The position numbers and the translations under genes are program-made. From assembly GCF_902686445.1 (NCBI RefSeq), contig NC_062226.1:16154001-16218000 (forward strand): a stretch of 64,000 nt of DNA. Direction: 5' to 3'. Below, piece by piece: positions 22,991 through 34,985 of this stretch; the first letter of the stretch is position 1; each line of letters begins with the position of its first letter. The notes under the pieces were generated by a model. It was not told the DNA's origin, searched no databases, and saw only the letters and a program-made list of their open reading frames with translations. This stretch comes from Sciurus carolinensis (Eukaryota; Chordata; Mammalia; Rodentia; Sciuridae).

Positions 22991-23813
22991 CTTTTGTGTA
23001 CCCTCATCTTGGAGGTGATATTTTATAATTATAATCAGATCCTGTTTATTGGAAGTGAGTATGTAGGTCCACTTTACAATCAAGGGGTTGGGGAGGAATT
23101 ACACAGGGCATAAAAACCAGGGGCAGGGGTCTCTGAGAAAGTAAGAGGATGCTAATTACACTAGTCAGCAAGGTCAAATGAAAAGTCTAATAATGAGATG
23201 GCTGTTTAAAATGAAGAAAAAGACAAAAGAAGCAGACAAAGAGAAACACTCGAAGGGAAGACCAAGGGAAAGAAGAGTGCAAAGTAGAAACAGAATAAAA
23301 GGGGAGGAGGGGGAATTGGAAAGCAAGAATCTGAACCCACCCACTTCCCAGCATAAATCAAAGTATTTTTTAATCCTAAAGTTGTCCTAATGAAAGATTT
23401 CTTTAGAGAAATCTTCCTCAAAGCAACCCTCCCAAGAGGAGTACATGCCACCAGAGGACACAAACCTCTGTTTATATTCTGTATCATGACTGACTGTCTC
23501 GCTGGACCTGGAACAACCTTTTAAAAAAGAAGTTTTGATCCTGTAGCCTGGGGAAGAACGTGCTGCAAAATTCTTGACCTTTTCCAGTGTTCCTAGGGGC
23601 CAAAAGTGTTTAGAGAAGTGAAAAATTCAATTTCTCTGCTTGACTTGTCATTCAGACCTCAAAAAGAATAGGGAGACACAGAGACCATTGCAAATACCCT
23701 CCTAGCTTTGCTCTAAGACTCCAAAGGGAGGGAGGAAAGAAGAACCAAACACAGCCCCTTGCTGGACAGAAATGATAAGCCTTAAACACAAATGGGTACT
23801 TTCCCCCAAATCA

Positions 23814-23815
<2 letters not shown>
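22991..23815. other. unassigned DNA with purine-rich stretch
   Basis: The block at about 23200-23320 is A/G-rich and gives a K/R/E-rich 70-codon frame with no family resemblance. Nothing else was recognised. Confidence 0.4.

Positions 23816-23849
<34 letters not shown>
23816..23849. repeat. T34 homopolymer
   Basis: An uninterrupted run of 34 T. It could be the tail of an antisense retrocopy, but the sequence after it matches no repeat I know and I see no target duplication. Confidence 0.9.
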
Positions 23850-23850
<1 letters not shown>

Positions 23851-24169
23851 TAATAAACAACCTTTCAGGTACTTTAACATTGTATTATTTTAAGTCATAT
23901 TCAGCTTCTTATGAAGTTTTAAGGAATTTTCCATGTGCATTATAAGTAAAAAAAAAAAATGAATTCCCAATTCCTCTTTCTCATGTCAGAATTCAAGAGA
24001 CACTTACATACCAAAGATGAAGCTGTTTGCCTGCTCACTCCCAGTTCTAGGTAGAATGCTAAGAATTTAGTAGATGTCTGATGCAGGACTCTAGCTCCAG
24101 AAGTTTCCTGTGTTCCTACCAGCATATGAGTATGTTATCAAAAGAGGCCATCCACTAACATCTTTCATA

Positions 24170-24480
24170 ACACATGCGCCTCCCTCTGCCTGAAATTTCC
24201 CTGCAGTTTTCCTTGCATGGAAAGTGACCTTTTTCATTTGAGTGTAGCTTAGTACTCATCTCTCATAAAGTCTTTCTTGACCATGGCCCCCTTGATCAGA
24301 CTGAGCTCTTATACAATTTATGTTATAGATTTGGGCATAGACTGATCAGAACTTATCACAGTGCACTCTAGTTGTATGCAGATAATAGAATTGTGTCTTT
24401 TATCTGTGAATCATTGGCACTTAGCTTATTGCCTCGCTTATAATGCCTTCTCATTATATTGTGCTGAACCACGAGTGAAT
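24170..24480 (+). mobile_element. L2 LINE 3' remnant
   Basis: 'cctctgcctgaaatttccctgcagttttcc', 'gtagcttagtactcatctctcataaagtctttcttgacca' and 'attgtgtcttttatctgtgaatcattggcacttagcttattgcc' follow the L2 3' end in order. Confidence 0.65.
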
Positions 24481-24589
24481 AAAAGCTAGGTTTAAAAGTG
24501 AACTGCTTAGGAGAACAGGGTACTGTGATGCTCAGAGGACAATGACATTTTGTTTTGAGAGTTTAGGGGAGAATGTTTAATTTGTTCTT

Positions 24590-24845
24590 CACTATTACTG
24601 ACTTTGATATTATTGATAACACACTTTTCTAGTATGAGACATATATACATAAATAGAATGTATCTACATTATATATTCAACTGCTTCAATACAAGTACAT
24701 GTGGACTTAGATATTTATATTTATAACAAATACAGTTATAAATTTGTATTTAGAAAGCCGTGCATAAATTAATATTTATATACATATTCATAATTTATAA
24801 ATATCATAGATATGTGCATACATACACACGCACACACACATATGT
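24590..24845. repeat. AT-rich low-complexity DNA with a short CA tract
   Basis: Imperfect ATATTT/TATATA text ends in 'acacacgcacacacacatatg' (24823-24843). Confidence 0.6.
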
Positions 24846-25197
24846 GGGCAGAGCCAGAGATAGAATCATCTGAAGGCAACCTTTTGCATTTGGCTCTGTA
24901 TCAGGTATTTTGTAAGACTTGGCCTTGGCTTTAGGGAGACTTTCATATGCATGGAGGGTTTGACTTACACAGATTCATAGTGCCATAGAAAAATCAAGTA
25001 AAGAAATATGTCATTGGAAGGGTCCTGGGAGGTCATCTAGTCCTTCTCTCTTAATCTCAGGATAAAGAAACTAATGCCCAGAGAAAGAAAGTAAGGGGAT
25101 GACTCAGGACACTTGGGTCTCTTGATTTTTAGGTCAAAATATAAGAAATTCCAACTATTTCCTTTATCAATGACAGCAGTATTATATATGGCTTAAG
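24846..25197. other. unassigned DNA with a possible MIR core
   Basis: 'ctcttaatctcaggataaagaaactaatgcccagagaaag' (25049-25088) could be an antisense MIR core. The remainder is unassigned. Confidence 0.35.
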
Positions 25198-25207
25198 AAC
25201 TCCAGTT

Positions 25208-25297
25208 CGGGCTGGGGTAGAGCTTAGAGGTAGAGAGTGTGCCTAGTATACACCAGGCCTGCGTTCAACTCCCAGTACCACAAAGAAAAAAAGAAGG
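25208..25297 (+). mobile_element. ID-family SINE (tRNA-derived)
   Basis: The body is 'gggctggggtagagcttagaggtagagagtgtgcc...gcgttcaactcccagtaccac' with an A-rich tail. A pol III B-box-like gttcaactc lies at 25263-25271. Short flanking repeats, aactccagtt (25198-25207) and agctccagtt (25298-25307), agree at 9 of 10. It is a retroposon and not a functional tRNA gene. Confidence 0.88.
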
Positions 25298-25307
25298 AGC
25301 TCCAGTT

Positions 25308-26469
25308 TTGTAACCAGAATGTCAAATTTGAAGGTTGATTCTGCCATTTGTAAACTGTTACAGGCAGACAATGAATGAATCTCCAGTTTTCACACTCGAC
25401 TTGCAGATTCGTTACCATAATTAGTTAGTATTCGTCAAGCATTTAGAATAAATTCTAGGATAGAACATATGCTCAGTTAATGCCAGCTCTTGCTCTTACT
25501 ATTATTATTATAGCTATAGTTCCTTGTGCCAGTGGCCATATATTACATACTTAAAGACAGAGTGATTCAGTGAAGACAGCATCGTATCACCTCTCCAGTG
25601 ATTTTCTCCCGGACTTCCTTCCAGACAGTACCTGGTAAACATTTATTTTTTTTCTTTTTGGTACTACAAATGATGCTACTCTAACACACCAGTAGCAGTA
25701 GCCTCATCGAAATGTGTGCTCCTTAGGGCAAAGGACGCATTCTCTTCTGTCATTGCTGTAATACTAACCAAGGCCCTAGAAATGTTCTGGGATCAGTTTG
25801 TTAGGAGTACCTTAACAGTGTGATGGAAAGAAAGGAAAGTGAAGGAGCTCCTGATGGTTTCAGTGATGGTGCTACAGAGAATGTCTACCTCTGTGACCTC
25901 CTTCTCCTGGCCACCCCACCATCACATCACTGCTAAGACTTACGAGAATGTATGAAGTGAAAGTACTCTTCACATGTTATCATTAACTTATCACAAACTG
26001 GGTGTTAGGAATCATTTCCTTCCTATTACAAGTGACAAACCATCCTTTCAGAGTGTGTCACCACTCAGCTAGTAATTTTCCTGGTGGAATTCAAACCTAC
26101 AGATTTTCTTTTTGGGAAGTGAAGTTGCTAACTACCATGCCATGTTGCCTCCCGTCCGCTTTTCTGTTCGCCCACTTATGCAGTCACTCACCCATTTCAG
26201 TGATGGGCGATCAGCCTGCAGAAGGTTCTGTCCCGCTCAGGCCTTGGGGAGACACCATTTCGCTCAGTGAGTATTGTCCCAGAGACAGCATGAGGTGACC
26301 CCTGGCTCCCTTGGCTTCTACCCACAGTGCTCACCTTTGCCTCTGTCCATCCAGTTCCCTACACTCTCATTTTTCCATTTATGAATGGGGGAAAAAAGAA
26401 AGCCCAATAGCTCTGTTAATTCTCTCAGTGACAGCCAAGTTTTCTTGGCTCTGAAGGACTTGCCCTCCT
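25308..26469. other. unassigned DNA with possible L2 remnant
   Basis: About 25690-25800 ('gtgtgctccttagggcaaaggacgcattctcttctgtcattgctgtaatactaacc') resembles L2. The rest, including a 98-codon frame at 26002-26298, shows no family resemblance. Confidence 0.35.
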
Positions 26470-26725
26470 GACTCAATACGCCATGTACCAAAGGTAATTA
26501 GGGCAACTTATTTAAAACTTACGATCTAATTAGTGGCTTTTAATGGTAGTTAATTACACAGAGAGCAACAAAGCAGCTACATTTTCAACTAAGCTTTTTC
26601 CCAGACTGAGACAGGAATGGGTATTTATTCAGAGTCATGAAGGCAAGGGGACACTAGAGTTAACATCTAATTACACAGAATTGTCCCTGGTAATTATGAG
26701 CAATGTGATTTTATTTATCTGACAA
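26470..26725. promoter_or_regulatory. Possible conserved regulatory element, homeodomain-motif cluster
   Basis: A unique block with no repeat signature carries TAATTA or ATTA-type homeodomain cores at about 26496, 26527, 26551, 26669 and 26690, and several ATTTA/TTATT sites. Such clustering is typical of deep vertebrate enhancers. Conservation was not tested; in AT-rich DNA some motifs arise by chance. Confidence 0.3.
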
Positions 26726-26944
26726 TTATAGGGGCTTTGCAAAATCTTTGACCTGAGAGACTTGGAAAGGAGACAGAGAAGGAATTAAATACCATAAAAT
26801 GTCCAAGCGTATTTTTAAAAATTACTCAGGTGACATGAAGTTGGACTGGCCAGGTAAGAAAGAGAAATGCTCTCATTTCTATTAGAGAGGTAAGGGAAAT
26901 TGGAATATGGAATAATAATGGAATGTAAATAATATAATATTTAA

Positions 26945-27085
26945 TTAATGAAAACTCTAATTCAAATACCATCTCCACCACTTGTTAGCTTGGCAGAAAA
27001 TGAATCACTCAGAGCCTCAGTTTTCTAAAAATAATATTTACCCTGAATATCTCATGAAGACATAAACTCATTTGTCTCTTAACTG
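26945..27085 (+). mobile_element. MIR-like SINE remnant
   Basis: 'ccatctccaccacttgttagcttggcagaaaatgaatcactcagagcctcagttttctaaaaataa' follows MIR. Confidence 0.65.
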
Positions 27086-27539
27086 TTTACAGCTTAATGT
27101 TTATATCATCACCAGATTTAGAGAGAATATGACATTCCCTTTGCCCTCAAGAGCTGTCAAGTTTAGTAAGAGAGACAAAAATGTAAATAAATAACATTAA
27201 TAGCATAATTTCAGGTTCTAGAGATCATGTTTTGAGGTTGTGTGTATGTGATTTAATATGATAATTAATTATTGAATATCAGTATACTTATTACCATAAT
27301 TGTTATGTAATCATAACATTATTCTAATTCAATCTAGCAGATATTAATTCAGAAATTAGTTCATTCTAGATAGTCCAGTAATCTCTCTGACTGAAGAAAG
27401 CACTGCCTTCATTAAGACTTATTGGGTATAAAGTAGGATCTCAACTGTTTGAGAAGTGTACTTTGATGATTCTAGATTCTGAGAACTTTACAATGTTTTC
27501 CCCACTCTGTGGTGTATCTTCTCTAAAGCAACCAATGCA
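27086..27539. other. unassigned AT-rich DNA
   Basis: No supportable feature. Confidence 0.4.
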
Positions 27540-27670
27540 CTTCTTTGCAGAAGATAGATGTTGGCATCAAACAGACTTAAATTCAGATCGTACCTCTTTG
27601 GAGTTCAGTTAACACTGGGAGACTCCATTTCCTCATCTGCAAAATGGCAGTAAAACCGTGCAACTTGGAA
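27540..27670 (+). mobile_element. MIR-like SINE remnant
   Basis: 'ggcatcaaacagacttaaattcagatcgtacctc' and 'gactccatttcctcatctgcaaaatggcagtaa' are the MIR body and core. Confidence 0.7.
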
Positions 27671-29074
27671 GGACCAAATGTCCCAACTTCTTTCTTTCCC
27701 TCTCAAAGTTGCTTTAATTAGAGTTTTTGAATTCAAGTATCCCTAATAAAGTATCAATATCTGTGATGAATGTAAATTCAACATTTAGAGGCAATTGGGT
27801 TCAGGAGAAATGGAGTTTCTACACTGAAACAAACAGGCTATCCATCCTCAGCTAGGGTGCTATCCCATCTTGTCTATTCCCAGTTTGTCTTCTTTACCTT
27901 GGATATGTCCAGTTATATCACCAAAAATACATATTTGGCTTTCCTCTGTGACACTTCTGGATTTTCTTTGACTGTCACATAGGATATTGGTTTTTAGATA
28001 AATGCAACTTAGTTTACAGAAATAGCACAAAAACAGGGAATGGTTTCAAATGTAGAGTCACACAATTAGGGCTCCTAACCCTGTTTGCTTATAGGGTGTG
28101 TTCTCATAGATAAGCCATTGTCCCATGCTTCTGTTGCTGCACTTCTAAAATGTGCTAGGAGGAGGGGAGGGGGTACCAAAGTCCTCTTCATTATTAATAA
28201 TCAATATTTTAAAAAATATTTTATTTTCAGTTTCCTCCACCCCTGTTCTTTCCCTAGAGAACATGAAGAAAAAGAATCCCACCCCCACCATTCCATACTC
28301 CCTCTTGTGTTCACTCTAAAAGTGTTTTTGAATGTATATTGCATTTCTCTTCAACATTTTAATCTTTTTATGTGACTCATCAATGAGGTAAAAAGAGCAA
28401 GAAACATGCCACAACATTCCTTTGAAATCTCCATCATGCATTAGCATTGGGAGCACAGGAGCAGTAGTAGCTGAATGTCTCCATCAACTCACTATGAAAT
28501 ATGGTTCCTAATAGGGATGGGTCATGAAGGAACCCCTTTGATCATCAAGAACAGGATTAAAAGTGTACACAGAATGCCTTGTTTTAGTTGATACTTCATA
28601 TTCATAAACTGCTATACACTGAGTTTCTATTTAATTTTTACTTCTAACATGAAAATTCATGAAAAGTGGAAATATTCCAAGCTGGCAGGTGATTGTTCAT
28701 GAGTCTGTGCAGTTGTCAGGGTAAATGCAGCTTGGTGGCAAGTGAGCATGGAAGTTATTTCTAGAACCCACTCTGCCACTGAACTGCAGAGTGATCTCAG
28801 CAACTTCCTTAACTCCTAACTCCAGTGAGCTGGTCATGCCCTCTCAGGATTCTGGCCCAGTAGTAAGAAATTCAGTTTATATTCTCAGGCAAGACTTACT
28901 CTTCTTGGGGTCATTAAATGTGTTAGTTCCAGGTACTAATTGCCCTTCACTTTTCCTTCCTTTTTTCACACTCTGATGCATTTTATTCAAAATGGATTTA
29001 TCATCTCCCTTTCAAGGATTAGTCATTTTTCTCTTCACCAGACATAGTAAAAGCAAACTTAGTTCCAAGTCTTT
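27671..29074. other. unassigned DNA
   Basis: Unique-looking sequence. The 96-codon frame at 28085-28375 has no protein resemblance. Confidence 0.4.
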
Positions 29075-29650
29075 TTACTTATTATCTATATAATAAAAAA
29101 CAAGAAAGCAAAGGATTCCAATATGTTTCAAAAGGCAGTAAGTGCTCTGTGTGTGTGTGGGGGGGGGGTTAAGACAACAGAGGGTCTCAGCAGCAAGAAG
29201 AGAACAACCGTAAATGAATGATGAAAGAAAGCACTGAGTCAAGATGCCAAGGAGGTGAGCAAGATCAGAGGTGACCTGCAATAAGAACATTGCACTAAGT
29301 GAGAAGAGCAGGTGTAAGTTGGGAGGTCTGGAGCGTCTGGCATCTTTGACAGCAGCAGGTGGGGCAGACCTGTTACTTGAACAGAGTGGACAAGGAGAGA
29401 GATGCAGATGGGGACAGAGAAGAAAACAGCAGCTAGGTCCTTGTGGCTTTGTAGACTGGAGACTTTTCCATGGAGAAGAAGGAAAGTCCTCAGTGGGTGT
29501 GGGAAAGGTGCTGCCTGATCTGACAGCAGACCCATTTTGGGTCTGAGTCAGTGAACCACGCTGGAGATGATGATTACATAGACCAAGGTGGGATGGTGGA
29601 ACTAATAGTAAGTGATCATATTTTGAACATATTTTGAATTTTTTTCCCAT
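29075..29650. other. unassigned DNA spanned by a long chance frame
   Basis: The minus strand is open for 191 codons, the longest frame in the window. Its composition (S, L, C, P and H rich) and the lack of any domain point to chance openness. The plus-strand text (about 29560-29640: 'ctggagatgatgattacatagaccaaggtgggatgg') resembles an old interspersed repeat of unknown name. A G10 run at 29159-29168 follows a short GT tract. Confidence 0.4.
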
Positions 29651-31403
29651 AATGTTAGTTGGGACCGTAAGTCTTCATAATCCTTCAGTTGCATGAGATG
29701 CTATAAACTACTGAAGGTGTGAAATCTACCATGAAATGGCTCATTCTCTTAGGCTATGTATACCTGCAGATTATAGCTTACCCTTCCATGGAGCTTGCAA
29801 TGGTTTATTTCACTCTACAGTTTTTTTTTTAATTTTAATAGATTTGCATGATTCAGGTATGCACATCAGTCACGGTCTAATGCAAAAGAACTTACAAAGT
29901 AAATTATAATAGTGGAGTACTACATGTAACTAAACATAACTCTCAGAATCCAGATTGTGTTGTTTTTCATCAACAATTTAGTAAAGCAGTATATCTGCAG
30001 ATTTAGAGCCACTGCAAGCCATGCAGAGCTCTAACTGATTTGATACCACAGCAGCTTCACCCTGTCCTGTCTTGACCACTGTTCTCCATAGCCTCCCTGT
30101 TTTCTGACAACTATTCCATTAGGAACTCCCCAAATCCCAATCACACAGCAAAAGAGAATGACTGCTTATAAATTGCATGGAGGTAATAAGAAATAACTCT
30201 GAATAGAATTCCAGTAAAATTTAAACCCAGGATTTTACTATCTATGTGTACAGACAGTGGAGAGAGGAAATCTCTGATATAGTGGCGCTTACACAGGATT
30301 GACGTCACTGTGTATTCTTAATCATCACCAAGTGGCTCTGGGTCACTAGTACACACTAAAATTTGGGTACTACCCTTTGGTCATCAATGGTATATTTAAA
30401 CTTCAAAGATGTGAATCTATTTCATTAGTGTTTAATCCACAAAAATAATTCTGAAATCCTAGAATGCTCCATTTTGTGTGGTGGATCCTTTTGGGTGTGT
30501 GTTTTCCGGAAACTTTCTTCACAAGATTGTCTGAGATGCAATCAGAATCCTAAATAAAGTTAGAGTTTGAGTCATCTAACACAACTCTTCCAATTCCCAG
30601 ACATGAAAATTGATCCAGAGGCAGGGGCATCCTGGCCATAGCTGCAGGATTAATAAGTGACATTGTCAGCATCTGATGTGGTGCTTCCAACCTCTATATT
30701 ATTCTGTCCCTGTCACACTGTGTTGACCATCACTCTTAACAATACAGTGACCACACAGTTAGGGCCCTAATGGGAAGGAATTCCTTGTCCTCAATTGCAA
30801 TATATTAACCTATAAGAAAAACAACTGCATCTATCTGTGTCTGAATCTTAGCAAGTGAATACTGATAATCAGAGCTTTATTTTATTGTCTATAGAGCACA
30901 TGGGGAACCACTATAGTTAAAGACCATCAACTCATCCCTCTAGGACATTTCTCTACTGGCACAGATCTCTTTCTAAACAAGTAGCTCTAAATTTAGATTA
31001 GATGTGAAAAATATTTGACCTGATTTTTCTCCTAATAATTCTTATATTTTCAAAGAATTTTTCTGATTGTCATGAGTTTCTTCTCCTGGGGACATAGCTA
31101 GTCTAAGGTAAGATACACACATGCACACATATGCACATGCCCACACACAGGAGTGCACACTGTTTTGCTCACACTCAGGCTCCAAATGAAGAGACTCAGC
31201 ACCTCAGCATGATAGATTCTAGAATCACATTAGCTTTCCTGCATTTGTAGAGGCATTTGGAGAACAAGAGAAAGATTCCAAGACAAATTACAGATCTATG
31301 AATAGTGGAAGCATAGATATTTAAACACCTAGATATATAGTGGTACTAACATTGTGTTTTACACTTCTCTTTATAAGAAGTACATATTCATATTCAACCT
31401 GTC
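29651..31403. other. unassigned DNA
   Basis: No gene, RNA or named repeat could be supported. A short CA-rich stretch lies at 31115-31150. Confidence 0.4.
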
Positions 31404-31452
31404 ATGTGTGTGTGTGTGTTTGTATTTGTGTGTGTGTGTGTGTATGTGTGCG
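31404..31452. repeat. (TG)n tract at the tail of an ID element
   Basis: Imperfect TG repeats lead directly into an antisense ID body, so the tract probably grew from the SINE tail. Confidence 0.85.
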
Positions 31453-31522
31453 TATTGCTGAGGGTTGGATCCAGGCCTCCATGCATGCTAGGCTCCACCA
31501 CTCAGCTCTATCCTCAGTGGTT
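31453..31522 (-). mobile_element. ID-family SINE, antisense
   Basis: 'attgctgagggttggatccaggcctccatgcatgctaggctccaccactcagctctatcctcag' is the reverse of an ID body, diverged. Confidence 0.75.
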
Positions 31523-31569
31523 CATCCTGTTTGTGTGCGTGTTTCTATTAAACAATTTTGAAATTAGAT

Positions 31570-31690
31570 AAGTAAATAGTTTATGTGTCTTATACAGATG
31601 ATGAAACTTAGGATTAGAAAGCAAAGCTGTTTGTCCTGAGTAATAGAGAGGTTTATGCTGAATGAAGACTAGGTTCTGCACTTTTTCATG
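31570..31690 (-). mobile_element. MIR-like SINE remnant, antisense
   Basis: 'gtcttatacagatgatgaaacttaggattagaaagcaaagctgtttgtcctgagtaat' fits an antisense MIR core. Confidence 0.5.
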
Positions 31691-32279
31691 CTTTTCCCAT
31701 CTTCTGATCATTCCTGTAGCACTGATGCATAGTATGAATGAGTGTTGGCTATCCATTATCCACAGCTAAAAGGAAATATATGAAGTCACCGAATACCCTT
31801 TGGGAAGTGTTAGAGTAATGCCTTGAACCAAAGTAATGGACATTTGAAGGTCATTAAGGTTGCACCTATGAATCATAAAGAATTCCTCTGAAAAATGTCA
31901 AGCACATGACTGCCGCCTTGCTTACTCTCTTTGGTGGACTACCTGGTTTGTGGTCTCCTACTTTCCTTTGCAGTATTTTGCCCTTCTGTATGTGGAATAG
32001 CTCCTCTCTACAATCGCCTGAGCTGCAGGCTGTTCTCCTACACTGCTCATCACATTCTACTCTCTTTGCGTGTTGAGCCACAGGAGAGAGTAATAAAGAC
32101 GATGTGTCAGAAGGGGATGAGACGGCAAAGACCATCCATCATACCCTACAAATGACAATGTGCAGTCCTAGCAGGTTCAAATGACTGTCCCTGTGGTAAA
32201 ATTGGAACTAGATTGAGGGATTTTTATTTCTTACTCATGAGGGAATAACTGCTACAGGATTTTCCCTCCTAACTGTCAA
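31691..32279. other. unassigned DNA
   Basis: Two overlapping frames (31866-32135 minus, 31931-32155 plus) have no family resemblance. Confidence 0.4.
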
Positions 32280-34235
32280 CAACCAGAACACCGAACAAAA
32301 TATATGAAAAGATGATTTTTCACATACTGGACAAACAAGCAGAACAAATCATGATATCTGAAAAACTAAACCAATAAGGTATGAGCTATTACCACTAAGA
32401 ATTTCTGTTTGGAGGGAATTTTGAGGCCACCATGCAAGCTAAATTCAGTGAGTTTTCAAGGCTGTGGAGAAACAGGAAGAAAAGCAAGAAGGACCTCTAA
32501 GCTATACAAGTAGGAGGACTGTGCCATAGATTTCTTAAAGTGCTGAAAGAACAGAAGTACACCTAGAATTCTATATCTCATGGAAAATAAAGACTTTTTT
32601 CTTGTGTTTCCAGAGCAGAGGTTTCATAGGATATGTTCAACAGTTTCTCAGAGAGAAGAAAAGGAAAATGGAAATACAGAAAAGAATGAGGTGCACAAAA
32701 GTGGTGAGGTTTAAAAGATATTATTAATTTAATTTGCAAAAATAACTAATTTTTGAAGCAAAAATCATAATACAGTTTTAGGAACACATATAGACTGTAT
32801 GTTCTTGTGACTGCTATTCAATATTGCACCATCAGTTCTAATAATGAAAGAATAAGAAAAACTTGTTAAAGGTTTACTAGTACAATTATGGGGTTCTAGA
32901 ATCCAGCAAGATCCAAAGTCAGTATCTAAAACCAGAGTGTTTCTATCAGTTAGAAAATAGTATTGAAATGGAATAAAATTCTACATTATAATATCATATT
33001 GCTTTAAATAATTTGAATTAATTCAATTATCTACTTATATGATCCCTAAATAAAAACTATAAAGCATTGCTGAGAGAGTACAGAGATTTAAATAAATGGA
33101 CAAACATGATGTTAATAGAGGGGGAAAGTCCATATTGTTAAAATGTTCATTAACCCTAATTTATCTGTACAGCAAGTGAAATTTCAATTAAAATCCTTGG
33201 ATGCCTTTTTGTAGAAACAAATCAATTTTGAAGTGTATATTGGAAAATGAAGATAAAATTCTAAAGTAATTCTAAAATGAAAAACTTTACACTGCCTGGT
33301 TTGAAGACTTATTCTTAAATCACAATAAATAAACTAGCCTGGCATTCACATAAGGAGAGACACAGATTGGAGTGGGGGAAAGACATGCACACATATGGCC
33401 AGTTAATTTCAGAAAGTTGATAAAGCATTGGAGTCATGAAAGTATGGTATTTTCAATAAATACTGCTGGAACCACTGAATATTCCCATGGAAAAAATTAT
33501 CATTCTCTGATGTTGTACAAATAAAATACAGAATACCTGAACAGATCATAGACCTAAATGTAAAAGCTAAAATTTTAAAACTTCTGTAAGAAAGTCTTAA
33601 CATATTTATAGTAATCAAAAATTCAAACAAAAAATAAAAGTTAATAAGTCAGATCTCAGGAAAATTAAGACTTTTCTTCAAAAGACATTAGAAAATCAGA
33701 GAGGATGCACACATTGATGATGAATTCATATCTAGACTATGTAATGAACACTTAGAAGTTAATAAAAAGACAGTTAACCCATTAGAATTTTGCAAAAATA
33801 TTTTGAACATGATTTTCATGAAAGCAAATACATTTAAACATATTTAAAAACTTTTTAGATATCATAGACATGTACATTGGAATGGCAATGAGATAACCCA
33901 GGCAACTGCGAGAATGAATACATCACAAAGGCTGATGGTATCAACAGTCTTAAGTATGGGAGGCAACTGGAAGTGTTTTACATTTCTAAGTAGAAAGTAA
34001 AATGGTCCATCCATTTTTTAAATGTTTTGCTATTTTCCCAGATACTTAAACACATCTATAGTATATATAACCCAAGCATTCCACTTCCACTCCTAAGTAT
34101 TTAAGAGAGAAAAGATAAAATCTATCCCCACAAAAATTAGAGGTACATGCTTACAAAATCTTTGTATAAAATGACTCAAAACTGAAAACAAAGACTCAAC
34201 AGGTGAATTTGGATACATAGCTCTTGGTAAACTAC
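32280..34235 (+). mobile_element. Old L1 (L1M/HAL1-like), plus strand, degenerate
   Basis: The first part (to about 32720) is ORF1-like: 'gtgctgaaagaacagaagtacacctagaattctatatctc' matches the ORF1 C-terminal coding region. From about 33040 on it tracks the ORF2 3' third: 'aataaactagcctggcattcacataaggagagacacagattgg', 'ttttcaataaatactgctggaacc', 'ttcttcaaaagacatt'. The middle of ORF2 is missing, so the copy is internally deleted or two fragments. No frame survives. Confidence 0.65.
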
Positions 34236-34559
34236 CCCAGCATGCCAAGCTTGAGATGCATCTTCATTGTCCTGTCTTCATTCATTTTATTGCAAAATCA
34301 GAGAAGCCTTAGACAAAAGAGCATACATGGGAGGATACATTTTGGACAAACAAAATTAGTATGACAGAAAGATGACAAGTTGCCAGGTGATGTGGTTGGG
34401 AAAGTGGACACAAAGGACATTTGGGGGATATTGAAAATATTTCATGTCACGATTATGTCACGGCTACAGGAGTGTAAGCACTTGCCAAATTTCATAAAAC
34501 CTTGGGATTGAAATAGGATCATCTTGTATATGAATCAGACTCTAATAAAGCATAGTGAA
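34236..34559. other. unassigned DNA
   Basis: No supportable feature. Confidence 0.4.
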
Positions 34560-34985
34560 ACTGCTGTGGCCGTACTGACTTATAACTTCTCAAACATGCC
34601 AGACACATTTGCCTCAAGACCTTTTTACTCTTCATTAACTCCTCTGGAGATATCATGTGGTTCTCTTTCCTGCCCCTTTTGCAACTCCACTCTAGTAAGA
34701 TCTTCTCATTGCATTCTTCCCTGAAACCCCTATTTACAATGAACAACTCCCTCCTAAACCCCAACTTATGCCTATAACCTCTTTCTCTGCTTTATTTTTC
34801 TACGTAGCCTTTGTCTTCTCACATGCTGAATATTTTACTTATTTATTTATCTGTATGCTTCCCCAAACTTAAGATCCACTAGGTTAGAGATTATTTCTGT
34901 TTTTGTTCACTATCACAATCCCAGTTTCTAAAACAGTGAAGTGCACAAAATACGTGTTCAATGAGTGTCTTTGAAATACATGTAG
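34560..34985 (+). mobile_element. L2 LINE 3' remnant
   Basis: 'cattgcattcttccctg', 'taagatccactaggttagagattatttctgtttttgttcactatcacaatcccag' and 'gtgcacaaaatacgtgttcaatgagtg' follow an L2 3' end. Confidence 0.6.

Noticed and set aside
23816..23849. T34 as the tail of an antisense processed pseudogene
   Set aside because: No target duplication and no recognisable transcript next to it.
25208..25290. Possible tRNA gene (B-box-like motif)
   Set aside because: It is an ID SINE with an A-rich tail and target duplication; no complete cloverleaf.
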